DNA of 64,000 nucleotides from Anaerococcus urinomassiliensis (GTDB lineage: Bacteria > Bacillota > Clostridia > Tissierellales > Peptoniphilaceae). Shown here one piece after another: positions 17,385 to 25,382 of the stretch. Below the pieces are notes generated by a model. That model was not told the origin of the DNA. It did no database searches and saw only the letters and a program-made list of their open reading frames with translations. Position 1 is the stretch's first letter. Every line of letters starts with the position of its first letter. The DNA is taken from assembly GCF_900128425.1 (NCBI RefSeq), contig NZ_LT635782.1, positions 124,464-188,463 of the forward strand. Reading direction: 5' to 3'. The position numbers and the translations under genes are program-made.

Positions 17385-18629
17385 ATGAGTACTAGAAATA
17401 TAATCCGATTAATAGTAATAATAATTGGAATTTTTTTATCGGCATTTTTCTCATCATCTGAGACTGCCCTTACAAGTGTAAATATATTTAAAATTAGACA
17501 AATGGAAAAAAACGGAGTTGCCAAGGCTCCTTTAGTGAAAAAATTAGTGGATAATATAGGATCTGTTCTAACGACAATACTTATAGGAAATAATATAGTA
17601 AATATTGTAACTACGACAGTTGCTACTATTTTTTTTACTGAAGTCATGGGAGCTCGCGGAGCGGTTATTTCTCCAATCATTCTTACAATTGTTATCCTTA
17701 TATTTGGCGAGGTAACACCAAAAAATATAGCTACTGCAAATAGCGAAGAGCTGGCTCTAAGGGTGGCTAGGCCAATTAGATTTTGTGATATTATTTTAAA
17801 ACCAATTAATTTTATTCTAGGAAAGATTACAGGAGCTATTTCAAAGGCCCTAATTGGGGAGAAGGAAGAAACTAGCATAGTTACAGAAGAAGATTTGAAG
17901 ACCATAGTTGATGTATCTGAAGAACAGGGTGTCATCAATAACGAAGAAAGTGAAATGATAAATAATGTCTTTGAGTTTGGCAATTCTGACGTGTCAGATA
18001 TCATGACTCCAAGAACAAATATGGAAGCTATATCCCTTGATTGTACTGAAGAAGAACTAAATGACCTATTAAGGAACACTAATCACTCTAGGATACCTGT
18101 TTATGGGAAGAACATTGATAATATAATAGGTATCTTACATATGAAGGATATTGTTTCTGCCATTGCGGAAGGAAAAGATTTAGATCTTGCAGAAATTGTA
18201 AGGCCTGCCTTTTATGTTTATGACAATATGCACATATTTGACCTGTTTACAAATATGAGAAGCGAAAATGTATCCCTTGCTGTGGTCATTGATGAGTATG
18301 GTGGGACTAGTGGACTTGTTTCAATTGAAGATATAGTTGAGGAGCTAGTTGGCGAAATTGACGACGAGTATGATACTGATGACAAAGATATTTTTAAAGT
18401 AAACGAAAATACCTACCTAGTAAAACCATCCCTACATTTAAGCGATTTTAACGCGTATTTCAACTTGGACATTCAAGAGATTAAAAATGACTCCATAGGA
18501 GGCTATGTTATAGACCACTTATCGAGAATTCCTGTTGAAGGGGATATGGTTGATGTTGATAATATTAATATAATAGTGGATAAGGTTGACAGATACAAAA
18601 TTGAAATGTTAAAAGTTGAGTTTATTTAA
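17385..18629 (+). CDS. CNNM/HlyC-CorC family membrane protein (DUF21, CBS pair, CorC domain)
   Basis: 414 aa in three parts. Residues 1-175 form a DUF21 membrane domain with about four membrane segments (starts with a SSSETALTSVN motif). A CBS pair follows (about 195-325, including VSDIMTPRTNMEAI and VVIDEYGGTSGLVSIEDIVEELVGEI). A C-terminal CorC_HlyC domain comes last. Family members such as MpfA or YhdP are linked to magnesium efflux; the hemolysin name is historical. TATAAT at 17363-17368 and SD AGGAGG lie just upstream, divergent from the permease. Confidence 0.87.
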   Translation: MSTRNIIRLIVIIIGIFLSAFFSSSETALTSVNIFKIRQMEKNGVAKAPLVKKLVDNIGSVLTTILIGNNIVNIVTTTVATIFFTEVMGARGAVISPIILTIVILIFGEVTPKNIATANSEELALRVARPIRFCDIILKPINFILGKITGAISKALIGEKEETSIVTEEDLKTIVDVSEEQGVINNEESEMINNVFEFGNSDVSDIMTPRTNMEAISLDCTEEELNDLLRNTNHSRIPVYGKNIDNIIGILHMKDIVSAIAEGKDLDLAEIVRPAFYVYDNMHIFDLFTNMRSENVSLAVVIDEYGGTSGLVSIEDIVEELVGEIDDEYDTDDKDIFKVNENTYLVKPSLHLSDFNAYFNLDIQEIKNDSIGGYVIDHLSRIPVEGDMVDVDNINIIVDKVDRYKIEMLKVEFI

Positions 18630-18638
18630 GGAGAGAAG

Positions 18639-20288
18639 ATGAAAGAAACTGTTTACATCACCGGACACAAGAATCCAGACACTGACACAATCGTAGCAAG
18701 TCTTGCCTATGCTGACCTAAAAAATAGACAAGGAGATGTTCATGCTATTCCTATTAGATTAGGAAAGCTTAACCCAGAAACCAAATTTGTCCTAAATTAT
18801 TTTGGACTTGAAGCTCCTCTTCTTAAAGAATCTATGCTCTTACAAGTAAAGGATATAAATATTGATAAGTCCTTTGCTATAGACCCATCCATACCTGTAA
18901 GGACAGCTTGGAACATCTTTCAAGAAGGACTAACCCACTCTTTATCAGTAATTGACGATAATGGGAAATTAATTGGTATAGCTTCGCTCTCAAATATAAC
19001 CAAATCATATATGGACGTGTGGGATGACCAGATAATTGGCAGAGCAAACACACCAATTGAAAATATTATAGATGTTTTGAAAGCAAAACCACTTGTAATG
19101 CCAAAAAATCCAAGCAAATTAGATGGCAAGATGACTGTCATGGCCATGAATGACGATGATCCAGACTTTGATTCATACTTTGGTGAAGGCGAAATAGTTA
19201 TCCTAGGTAACCGAACAGATTATGTAGAATATCTAATCGCTAGAAAGGCTTCCCTAATCATTCTTACAAATGGTTCTTCAATGGATGAAGACCTCAAGGA
19301 CTATGCATATAACAACAATGTAACAATTTTATCCACAGAATTTAATACATTTATGACCTCTCGTCTCTTACCAATGACAATACCAGTTGGCCATGTTATG
19401 ACTACAGGAGATTTGATATATTTCTCTGAAAATGACACCATTGATCAAGTAAGAGAAGTCATGGGGAAATCTAGATTTAGATCATATCCTGTTGTTGATA
19501 GCAACAAAAAAGTTGTAGGATCAATTTCTAGATACCACCTCATCTCATCAAAAATGAAAAAACTAATTCTAGTTGACCACAACGAGAAGAACCAATCAGT
19601 AGATGATATTGATCAAGCAGAAATAATTGAAATTATCGACCACCATAGGGTAGCAAACATATCTACAACAGCACCTTTATATTTTAGAGCTGAACCAGTA
19701 GGTTCAACTGCAACTATTGTTTCAGAAATGTATTTAGAAAGTGGACTTAGACCTAGCAAAGAAATAGCCGGCATACTATGTGCGGCAATCATATCAGACA
19801 CCTTGCTATTTAGATCTCCAACAACAACTGATGTCGATAGACGTATGGTCGATAGAATGAGCAAAATTGCTGATATTGACGTAGAAGACTTTGCAAATCA
19901 AATGTTTAAGGCTGGTACCTCTCTAAAAGAAAAATCTCCAAAAGATATAGTAGAAGGCGATGTAAAAACTTTCACTATTAGTGGTGAGAATGTCAGAGTT
20001 GGCCAAGTGATGACTATGAATCCAGAAGAGCTAGAACCTTTTAGGGAAGAGATAGTTGGTCTTATGGAAGAAAAAATTCAAAAAAACGGTGAATCAACCT
20101 TTGTTCTGGTCTTAACAGATATATTCAATGAAACAAGCGAATTACTTGTTGTAGGTAAGCATATTGAAGATATTGAACAAGAGTTTGGCCACAAGGTAAC
20201 AAATGGAACAATATCAGCTCCTGGCGTATTAAGTCGTAAAAAACAAGTAATACCTAGACTAACAAACGCAATGACTGGTAGTAACTAA
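18639..20288 (+). CDS. ppaC: Family II Mn-dependent inorganic pyrophosphatase with regulatory CBS/DRTGG insert
   Basis: 549 aa. The DHH domain (GHKNPDTDT at residue 8 and the IIDHHRV motif near residue 332) and C-terminal DHHA2 domain form the pyrophosphatase. A long insert (about residues 70-300) carries CBS, DRTGG and CBS units that bind adenine nucleotides in CBS-PPases. It hydrolyses PPi, pulling biosynthetic reactions. An SD (GGAGAG) lies in the 9-base gap after the CNNM gene, so the two are probably cotranscribed. A terminator follows. Confidence 0.93.
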   Translation: MKETVYITGHKNPDTDTIVASLAYADLKNRQGDVHAIPIRLGKLNPETKFVLNYFGLEAPLLKESMLLQVKDINIDKSFAIDPSIPVRTAWNIFQEGLTHSLSVIDDNGKLIGIASLSNITKSYMDVWDDQIIGRANTPIENIIDVLKAKPLVMPKNPSKLDGKMTVMAMNDDDPDFDSYFGEGEIVILGNRTDYVEYLIARKASLIILTNGSSMDEDLKDYAYNNNVTILSTEFNTFMTSRLLPMTIPVGHVMTTGDLIYFSENDTIDQVREVMGKSRFRSYPVVDSNKKVVGSISRYHLISSKMKKLILVDHNEKNQSVDDIDQAEIIEIIDHHRVANISTTAPLYFRAEPVGSTATIVSEMYLESGLRPSKEIAGILCAAIISDTLLFRSPTTTDVDRRMVDRMSKIADIDVEDFANQMFKAGTSLKEKSPKDIVEGDVKTFTISGENVRVGQVMTMNPEELEPFREEIVGLMEEKIQKNGESTFVLVLTDIFNETSELLVVGKHIEDIEQEFGHKVTNGTISAPGVLSRKKQVIPRLTNAMTGSN

Positions 20289-20294
20289 AAATAA

Positions 20295-20317
20295 CCTAGC
20301 TTCGGCTAGGATTTTTT
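20295..20317 (+). terminator. Rho-independent terminator with UUCG loop
   Basis: CCTAGC (20295-20300), TTCG loop, GCTAGG (20305-20310), then ATTTTTT. Ends the CNNM-ppaC unit. Confidence 0.92.
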
Positions 20318-20360
20318 ATATATTAGACTAATTGGGTAATAATACTCTAGGAGTGATATC

Positions 20361-20876
20361 ATGGAGATAATGGATTTATACGATGAGAATAGACAAAAAA
20401 CTGATAGAACTTATATAAGAGGATCTGCCCAGCCAAAGGGTTTTTATAGGATGGTAGTTCACGTTTGTATATTTAATAAACTTGGCCAGCTACTAATCCA
20501 ACAAAGAACTCTAAATAAAAAGATGCCCGGCCTTTGGGATGTGACTTGCGGGGGAGCAGTATCAACACATGAATCTTCACAAATGGGAGCTAAAAGAGAG
20601 CTTTTTGAAGAGTTGGGTCTAGATATAGATTTTAAACACATAAGGCCACTTGTAACGGCCAATTTTCCTATGGGCTTTGATGACTTTTATGTAATCAATA
20701 AAGATGTTGACATAGATAGTCTAATCTTACAAGAAGAAGAAGTATCAGATACCAAATGGGCAAGTCTTGACGAAGTGCTCAATCTTAGAAGAGAGGAAAG
20801 ATTCGTAAGATATAAGGAAAGTTTCATAAGATTTCTGTTTGATCTAAGCAAAGACAATAGATATGTAGAAATATAA
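20361..20876 (+). CDS. Nudix hydrolase
   Basis: 171 aa with a full Nudix box (GGAVSTHESSQMGAKRELFE then ELG), which fits Gx5Ex7REUxEExGU. The wider layout (RGSAQPKGFYRMVVHVCIFN, then KMPGLWDVTCGGAV) resembles the IPP-isomerase-like Nudix subgroup found as stand-alone hydrolases in Firmicutes. The substrate is not predictable. It is a single gene with SD AGGAG and a convergent terminator shared with the DUF1858 gene. Confidence 0.9.
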   Translation: MEIMDLYDENRQKTDRTYIRGSAQPKGFYRMVVHVCIFNKLGQLLIQQRTLNKKMPGLWDVTCGGAVSTHESSQMGAKRELFEELGLDIDFKHIRPLVTANFPMGFDDFYVINKDVDIDSLILQEEEVSDTKWASLDEVLNLRREERFVRYKESFIRFLFDLSKDNRYVEI

Positions 20877-20902
20877 AAACTCGAAGTTAAAACTTCGAGT
20901 TT
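20877..20902. terminator. Bidirectional terminator between the Nudix and DUF1858 genes
   Basis: AAACTCGAAGT (20877-20887) pairs perfectly with ACTTCGAGTTT (20892-20902), 4-base loop; A and T runs on the two sides. Confidence 0.85.
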
Positions 20903-21113
20903 ATCTATTTAACTGGTCAAGTAGGTATTCACAGTCCATTCCGTGAACCATGCATGCTTCTTCCAATGTTTCATACAGTGAAGATGGGCAAGCTATGCAT
21001 CCCATACCGGCCATTAGTAGTGTATTTATAGTTTCTGGCTTAGCTTGGATAATCTCACCTATAAGCATATCGCGGGTGATTTCAACTGTGCCAGTTGTAT
21101 TTGTATTTTCCAT
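20901..21113 (-). CDS. DUF1858 small redox-disulfide protein
   Basis: 70 aa. The DUF1858 family is a small helical domain with a CxxC-like pair, here MGCIACPSS (Cys39 and Cys42), plus Cys54 and Cys61. It is often found beside or fused to hybrid-cluster or other redox proteins of anaerobes. The core ETLEEACMVHGMD is well conserved. No partner gene is adjacent here. A 19-bp perfect palindrome lies in its upstream region. Confidence 0.85.
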   Translation of the reverse strand: MENTNTTGTVEITRDMLIGEIIQAKPETINTLLMAGMGCIACPSSLYETLEEACMVHGMDCEYLLDQLNR

Positions 21114-21141
21114 TTAAGCGCCCCCTTTTCTTATGATTATG

Positions 21142-21160
21142 TTACTCCAATTTGGAGTAA
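21142..21160 (-). promoter_or_regulatory. 19-bp perfect palindrome, candidate operator of the DUF1858 gene
   Basis: TTACTCCAATTTGGAGTAA at 21142-21160 is an inverted repeat of TTACTCC around AATTT. On the minus strand it lies between TTGTAT (-35-like) and CATAAT (-10-like), the position expected of a repressor site. No T-run follows, so it is not a terminator. Confidence 0.5.
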
Positions 21161-21210
21161 ATACAAGTACTTGACTAGGGATTGAGCTTTGTACTTTTTA
21201 TGGAGGAATG

Positions 21211-21597
21211 ATGGAAAAAGAAGAATTATTAAGAGAAAAAGAAGATATTACAAAGGAAATATTAAAGTTAAGAGAAGATTTAAAAATAGCAAATGACGCT
21301 GTAGCAAATGTAGGAAATACAGTTGCTTTCTACAAGGTAGTTACTCCACCTATAATAATTACTCTCCTAATTGGATTGTTAATAAGTAAGGTTATTTTTT
21401 TGGATGAAAATAATGTCTTAGTTGGCATCACATTTTTTGTATTTGCCATAAGCCTTTTTATCACAAGCAAACTTTCGCAAAAAAAGATTAAGGAAAATAA
21501 GGAAAAATATATAGAAGAGAGGATTGCCATACAAAAGCTTCTGGTAAAAAAAGCAAAAAGACTTGCTGAGATAGAAAGTGAATTAATTGAAAATTAA
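21211..21597 (+). CDS. Small membrane protein with coiled-coil ends, unknown function
   Basis: 128 aa: an N-terminal charged coiled coil (EELLREKEDITKEILKLREDL), two membrane segments (about residues 48-66 and 72-90), then a second charged helix. The tiny lumenal loop makes a hairpin topology with both helices inside. I recognise no family. SD GGAGG (21202-21206) is one base from ATG 21208 but four from ATG 21211, so 21211 is the likelier start. The htpG promoter overlaps its end. Confidence 0.7.
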   Translation: MEKEELLREKEDITKEILKLREDLKIANDAVANVGNTVAFYKVVTPPIIITLLIGLLISKVIFLDENNVLVGITFFVFAISLFITSKLSQKKIKENKEKYIEERIAIQKLLVKKAKRLAEIESELIEN

Positions 21598-21614
21598 CCT
21601 AGGCTTAGTATAGT
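21587..21614 (+). promoter_or_regulatory. htpG: sigmaA promoter for htpG
   Basis: TTGAAA (21587-21592), 16-base spacer, TATAGT (21609-21614). The -35 box lies in the end of the preceding gene, and a CIRCE-like operator begins two bases after the -10. Confidence 0.65.
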
Positions 21615-21615
21615 A

Positions 21616-21642
21616 TTAGCAGTTAGTCTATCAGAGTGCTAA
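21616..21642 (+). promoter_or_regulatory. htpG: CIRCE-like HrcA operator upstream of htpG
   Basis: TTAGCA...GAGTGCTAA with total length 27, as in the CIRCE consensus TTAGCACTC-N9-GAGTGCTAA. The right half is perfect; the left half matches six of nine bases (TTAGCAGTT). It overlaps the expected transcription start and abuts the SD, a classic repressor position. Confidence 0.75.
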
Positions 21643-21651
21643 GGAGGTTAT

Positions 21652-23490
21652 ATGAAACAAGAGTTCAAAGCTGAAGCAAAAAAAGTTATGGATTTGATGA
21701 TCAACTCAATCTATACCAACAAAGAAATATTTTTAAGAGAGTTGATATCAAATGCTTCAGATGCACTAGATAAAATATATTACAAGGATTTAAAATCTGA
21801 CAAAGAAACAAACAAAGAAGATTATTATATAGAAATTATTCCAAATAGTGAAAATAGAACACTTACAGTAGTTGATACTGGTATAGGAATGAATGAAGAA
21901 GATTTGAAAGAAAACTTGGGAACTATAGCCAAATCTGGCACCCAAAGCTTTAAGGAAACTGTTGAAAACTCCGATATTAAGGATTTAATCGGTCAATTTG
22001 GTGTAGGATTTTATTCTGCCTTTATGGTAGCTGATAAAATTATAGTAAAATCAAAAAAATATGGAGAAGATAAGGCTTATGAGTGGTTTAGTGAAAACGC
22101 CGATGGTTTTGAAATTTCAGAAATAGAAAAAGAAAATCACGGAACAGAAATTACACTTTTCCTAAAAGAAAACACTGAAGATGAGAATTATGACGACTAT
22201 CTAGATCAATTTAGGATTAAAAACCTTATAAGCAAGTATTCCAACTACATCAGATATCCAATCAAGATGGAAGTTAATAAAACAAGACCTGCTCCTGATT
22301 CTACAGAAGATGATCCAAAATACGAAGATTATAAAGACTATGATATCCTAAATTCTGAAACGCCAATCTGGAAGAAAAATAAGAATGACCTAACAGATGA
22401 GGACTACATCAACTTCTACCAAGACCAACATTTTGGCTTTGACGAACCACTTTCTTGGCTACATCTTAAGGTAGAGGGCATGGTAGAATTTAAGTCTCTA
22501 ATCTACATTCCCAAAAAAGCTCCTTTTGATTATTATTCAAAGGACTATCAAAAGGGTCTACAGCTTTATACTCACGGTGTAAAGATTATGGAAAGAAGTG
22601 AAGACCTTATTGATGATGCATATTCTTTTGCAAAGGGTGTTGTTGAAAGTGATGATCTAACCCTAAATATATCAAGGGAAAGCCTACAACAAGACAGGCA
22701 GCTAAGGGTTATTTCAAGACAAATCAACAAGAAAATCAACGCCCATCTTCTTGAAATGATGGAAAAAGAGCCTGAAAAATACGAAGAATTCTTCAAAGAA
22801 TTTGGCAACAATATTAAAGTAGCAATTTATGAATCATTTGGAGCAAAGAAAGAAGACTTAGAAGACCTACTTTTATTCTATTCAAAAAATGAAGATAAGC
22901 TTATATCACTAAAGGCCTACAAGGAAAATATGAAATCAACCGATGAAAATATCTTGTATGCAACAGGTGATTCAATAGAAAAAATCAAGAATTCCCCAGC
23001 CATATCAATGGTGGAAGATGGTAGAGATGTCCTACTTTTAGACCAAACCATTGACGAATTCCTAATAAGGATGCTTGATGAATACCAAGGATTTAAGTTT
23101 AAGTCTATAGCTGAAGAAGATGAAAAGACAGAAGAAAATACTGATGATAAGGACTTGGTAGAAGAACTATTAAAAGGTCTAGGAGATGATGTAGTTGACA
23201 TCAAATTTACAGACAAGCTAGAAGATGTACCAGCAATGATCAAACAAAGAGGGGATATCTCAATTGAGATGGAAAAAGCTCTCAAAAATCAACCAAATGC
23301 ACCAGAAATCAAGGCTGAAAAAGTTCTAGAAATCGGCAAAAACACCAAGGCTTATGAACTTCTACAAAATGCAAAAGATGATGAGAAAAAAGAAATAGTA
23401 AATCTCTTGCTAGACCAAGCGAAACTTATAGAAGGCCTAGAAATAGAAGATCCAGTAGAATTTACAAAAAATATTTGGAAACTTATTTAG
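21652..23490 (+). CDS. htpG: Molecular chaperone HtpG (Hsp90)
   Basis: 612-aa Hsp90 homologue. The N-terminal GHKL ATPase is clear (ELISNASDALDKI, DTGIGMNEEDL, GQFGVGFYSAFMV), followed by the middle domain (with the LNISRESLQQDR catalytic-loop region) and a C-terminal dimerisation domain. The length is normal. SD AGGAGG follows a CIRCE-like box, suggesting HrcA control. This differs from Bacillus, where htpG is not a CIRCE gene. The next gene begins 8 bases after the stop. Confidence 0.96.
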   Translation: MKQEFKAEAKKVMDLMINSIYTNKEIFLRELISNASDALDKIYYKDLKSDKETNKEDYYIEIIPNSENRTLTVVDTGIGMNEEDLKENLGTIAKSGTQSFKETVENSDIKDLIGQFGVGFYSAFMVADKIIVKSKKYGEDKAYEWFSENADGFEISEIEKENHGTEITLFLKENTEDENYDDYLDQFRIKNLISKYSNYIRYPIKMEVNKTRPAPDSTEDDPKYEDYKDYDILNSETPIWKKNKNDLTDEDYINFYQDQHFGFDEPLSWLHLKVEGMVEFKSLIYIPKKAPFDYYSKDYQKGLQLYTHGVKIMERSEDLIDDAYSFAKGVVESDDLTLNISRESLQQDRQLRVISRQINKKINAHLLEMMEKEPEKYEEFFKEFGNNIKVAIYESFGAKKEDLEDLLLFYSKNEDKLISLKAYKENMKSTDENILYATGDSIEKIKNSPAISMVEDGRDVLLLDQTIDEFLIRMLDEYQGFKFKSIAEEDEKTEENTDDKDLVEELLKGLGDDVVDIKFTDKLEDVPAMIKQRGDISIEMEKALKNQPNAPEIKAEKVLEIGKNTKAYELLQNAKDDEKKEIVNLLLDQAKLIEGLEIEDPVEFTKNIWKLI

Positions 23491-23498
23491 GAGGAAAT

Positions 23499-24881
23499 AT
23501 GGAATATAAAAGAAAAAATGTGTGGCTAAATATTGATGATAATGAAAAAAATGAGCTTGAAGAAATATCAAAAGATTATATCAACTTTCTAAACACAGCC
23601 AAAACCGAAAGACTTGCTGCCAAGGAAATCATCAAAAGAGCTGAAGAGAAGGGCTTTGTGGACATTAATGAAAAAATTGCATCAAAAAGCCTAAAAGCAG
23701 GTGATAAGGTATATGCCCTAAACAAAAACAAGGGTGTTGCTTTATTTGTAATTGGTAGCGAAGATATAGAAAATGGAATGGCTATTGTAGGAGCACATAC
23801 AGATAGTCCAAGACTTGACCTCAAACCAGTTCCTCTTTCTGAAGATTCAAACCTAGCATATTTTAAAACCCACTATTATGGTGGAGTTAAAAAGTACCAA
23901 TGGACAACTATTCCACTAGAACTTCATGGGGTAATATACACAAAATCTGGTGAAAAGTTAGAAATTTCAATAGGGGATAAGGACGATGAACCAGTATTTA
24001 CAATATCAGAACTTCTAATCCACCTATCAAGAAAACTAATGGATAAATCTGCCAGAGAAGTTATAGAAGGTGAACAATTAAAAATATTAGTTGGTTCAAT
24101 TCCACTAAAAGATGAATCTGACAACCCGGTTAAGAAAAACATCCTAAGAATCCTAAATGAAAAATATGGCATAATTGAAGAGGACTTCATAACAGCAGAA
24201 TTTGAAGCTATTCCTGCTATCAAGGCAAGAAATGCAGGACTTGATAACTCTATGATAATAGGCCACGGCCACGATGATAGAGTTTGCTCTTACTCGGCCT
24301 TAAATGCGATATTAAGTGTAGAAAACCCAAAGAAAACTCTAGTAGGACTCTTTGTTGATAAGGAAGAAATTGGATCAACTGGAGCAACAGGCATGGGATC
24401 ACACTTCTTTGAAAATACAGTTCTTGAGCTATTAAATATAAATGATAAAGCAAATCTAATATCATTAAAACGTGCCCTAGCTAATTCAAAAGTACTTTCT
24501 GCAGACGTAACAGCTGCCTATGATCCAAACTTTAAAGATGTATCAGAGCTTGATAACTCTGCCCAATTTGGATGTGGAGTTGCCCTTACAAAATATACAG
24601 GTTCAGGTGGAAAAGGTGGCAGTAACGATGCCAATGCAGAATACTTGCAAGAAGTAAGATCTGCTTTTGATAAGGATGAGGTAATCTATCAGACAGGTGA
24701 ACTTGGTGCAGTAGATGCTGGTGGTGGCGGAACAATTGCCTATATACTAGCAGAATACAACATGGATGTAGTTGACTGTGGTACTCCAGTTGTCTCAATG
24801 CACGCTCCAACAGAATTGATTTCAAAGGCTGATTTGTACTCAACTTGCAAGGCCTACAAAGCATTTTACGAAAATATTTGA
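23499..24881 (+). CDS. apeA: M18 family aminopeptidase (long form)
   Basis: 460 aa from ATG 23499, chosen because AGGAGG (23489-23494) is correctly placed; the in-frame ATG at 23475 would run inside htpG. M18 features: GAHTDSPRLDLKP near residue 86, GHDDRVCSY, DKEEIGSTGATGM and the closing VVSMHAPTELISKADL with the metal-binding His. It corresponds to the probable M18 aminopeptidase 1 subgroup, distinct from the 424-aa apeB-type enzyme at 12852. It is likely cotranscribed with htpG. Its stop codon overlaps the first veg promoter. Confidence 0.92.
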   Translation: MEYKRKNVWLNIDDNEKNELEEISKDYINFLNTAKTERLAAKEIIKRAEEKGFVDINEKIASKSLKAGDKVYALNKNKGVALFVIGSEDIENGMAIVGAHTDSPRLDLKPVPLSEDSNLAYFKTHYYGGVKKYQWTTIPLELHGVIYTKSGEKLEISIGDKDDEPVFTISELLIHLSRKLMDKSAREVIEGEQLKILVGSIPLKDESDNPVKKNILRILNEKYGIIEEDFITAEFEAIPAIKARNAGLDNSMIIGHGHDDRVCSYSALNAILSVENPKKTLVGLFVDKEEIGSTGATGMGSHFFENTVLELLNINDKANLISLKRALANSKVLSADVTAAYDPNFKDVSELDNSAQFGCGVALTKYTGSGGKGGSNDANAEYLQEVRSAFDKDEVIYQTGELGAVDAGGGGTIAYILAEYNMDVVDCGTPVVSMHAPTELISKADLYSTCKAYKAFYENI

Positions 24882-24905
24882 CAAGGTTGGCTAAACTAGT
24901 ATAAT
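24878..24905 (+). promoter_or_regulatory. veg: Upstream veg promoter P1
   Basis: TTGACA (24878-24883), 16-base spacer, TATAAT (24900-24905): both hexamers are exact consensus. The -35 overlaps the stop codon of the M18 gene. Confidence 0.85.
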
Positions 24906-24915
24906 ATATCGTTTT

Positions 24916-24944
24916 TTGACATTTTGCTATCTATGAAGTATAAT
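24916..24944 (+). promoter_or_regulatory. veg: Downstream veg promoter P2
   Basis: TTGACA (24916-24921), 17-base spacer, TATAAT (24939-24944): exact consensus with ideal spacing, 32 bases before the veg ATG. It lies 38-39 bases after P1. Confidence 0.92.
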
Positions 24945-24975
24945 TATTATTAGTATTAAATGAGAGGATGATTAG

Positions 24976-25215
24976 ATGGAGCAAAGGTCAGTTAATGATA
25001 TCAGAAGGCAAGTCAAAGACAATATCGGCAAAGAAGTAATTCTTAAAGCTGATATGGGCAGAAAACGCATCAAAACCAAAACTGGTGTCATTGTAGATGC
25101 ATTCCCTAGCGTTTTTACTGTAAAAGTTAACAACGATTTTGACGTAGAACGAACAGTTTCATATTCTTATTCAGATATTTTAACATCAACTGTTGAGCTA
25201 TTAAGTGCAGAATAG
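24976..25215 (+). CDS. veg: Veg family protein
   Basis: 79 aa, Veg family (QRSVNDIRRQVKDNIGKEV...KADMGRKR...FPSVFTVKV). It is a small beta-barrel-like protein; in Bacillus subtilis it stimulates biofilm gene expression through the SinR pathway. It is driven by two tandem perfect sigmaA promoters, in keeping with the very strong Pveg of Bacillus. It has its own terminator. Confidence 0.95.
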   Translation: MEQRSVNDIRRQVKDNIGKEVILKADMGRKRIKTKTGVIVDAFPSVFTVKVNNDFDVERTVSYSYSDILTSTVELLSAE

Positions 25216-25270
25216 AAAGCTGATTTGAAAGAAAATATAAAATTTACCGACAATGATGTTGATTCATTTA

Positions 25271-25302
25271 CCAGAGCTATGAATATGAGCTCTGGTTTTT
25301 TT
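25271..25302 (+). terminator. Rho-independent terminator of veg
   Basis: CCAGAGCT (25271-25278) pairs with AGCTCTGG (25288-25295), 9-base loop, then seven T. Confidence 0.93.
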
Positions 25303-25321
25303 CTTGGAATTTTTACATAAG

Positions 25322-25354
25322 AAAACCCCTCCATCCGTATTTCGGATTTTGGGG
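25322..25354 (-). terminator. Terminator of asnA (minus strand)
   Basis: Read on the minus strand: CCCC...GGGG outer stem with inner ATCCG/CGGAT stem, followed by TTTT. It lies about 30 bases after the asnA stop. Confidence 0.6.
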
Positions 25355-25382
25355 CTAGCTCATATTCTGCTTTCTTTTATAT

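Noticed and set aside
17348..18079. 243-codon open frame on the minus strand
   Set aside because: It is entirely antisense to the CNNM gene, which has clear domains, an SD and a promoter. The antisense product has no SD and only low-complexity hydrophobic composition.
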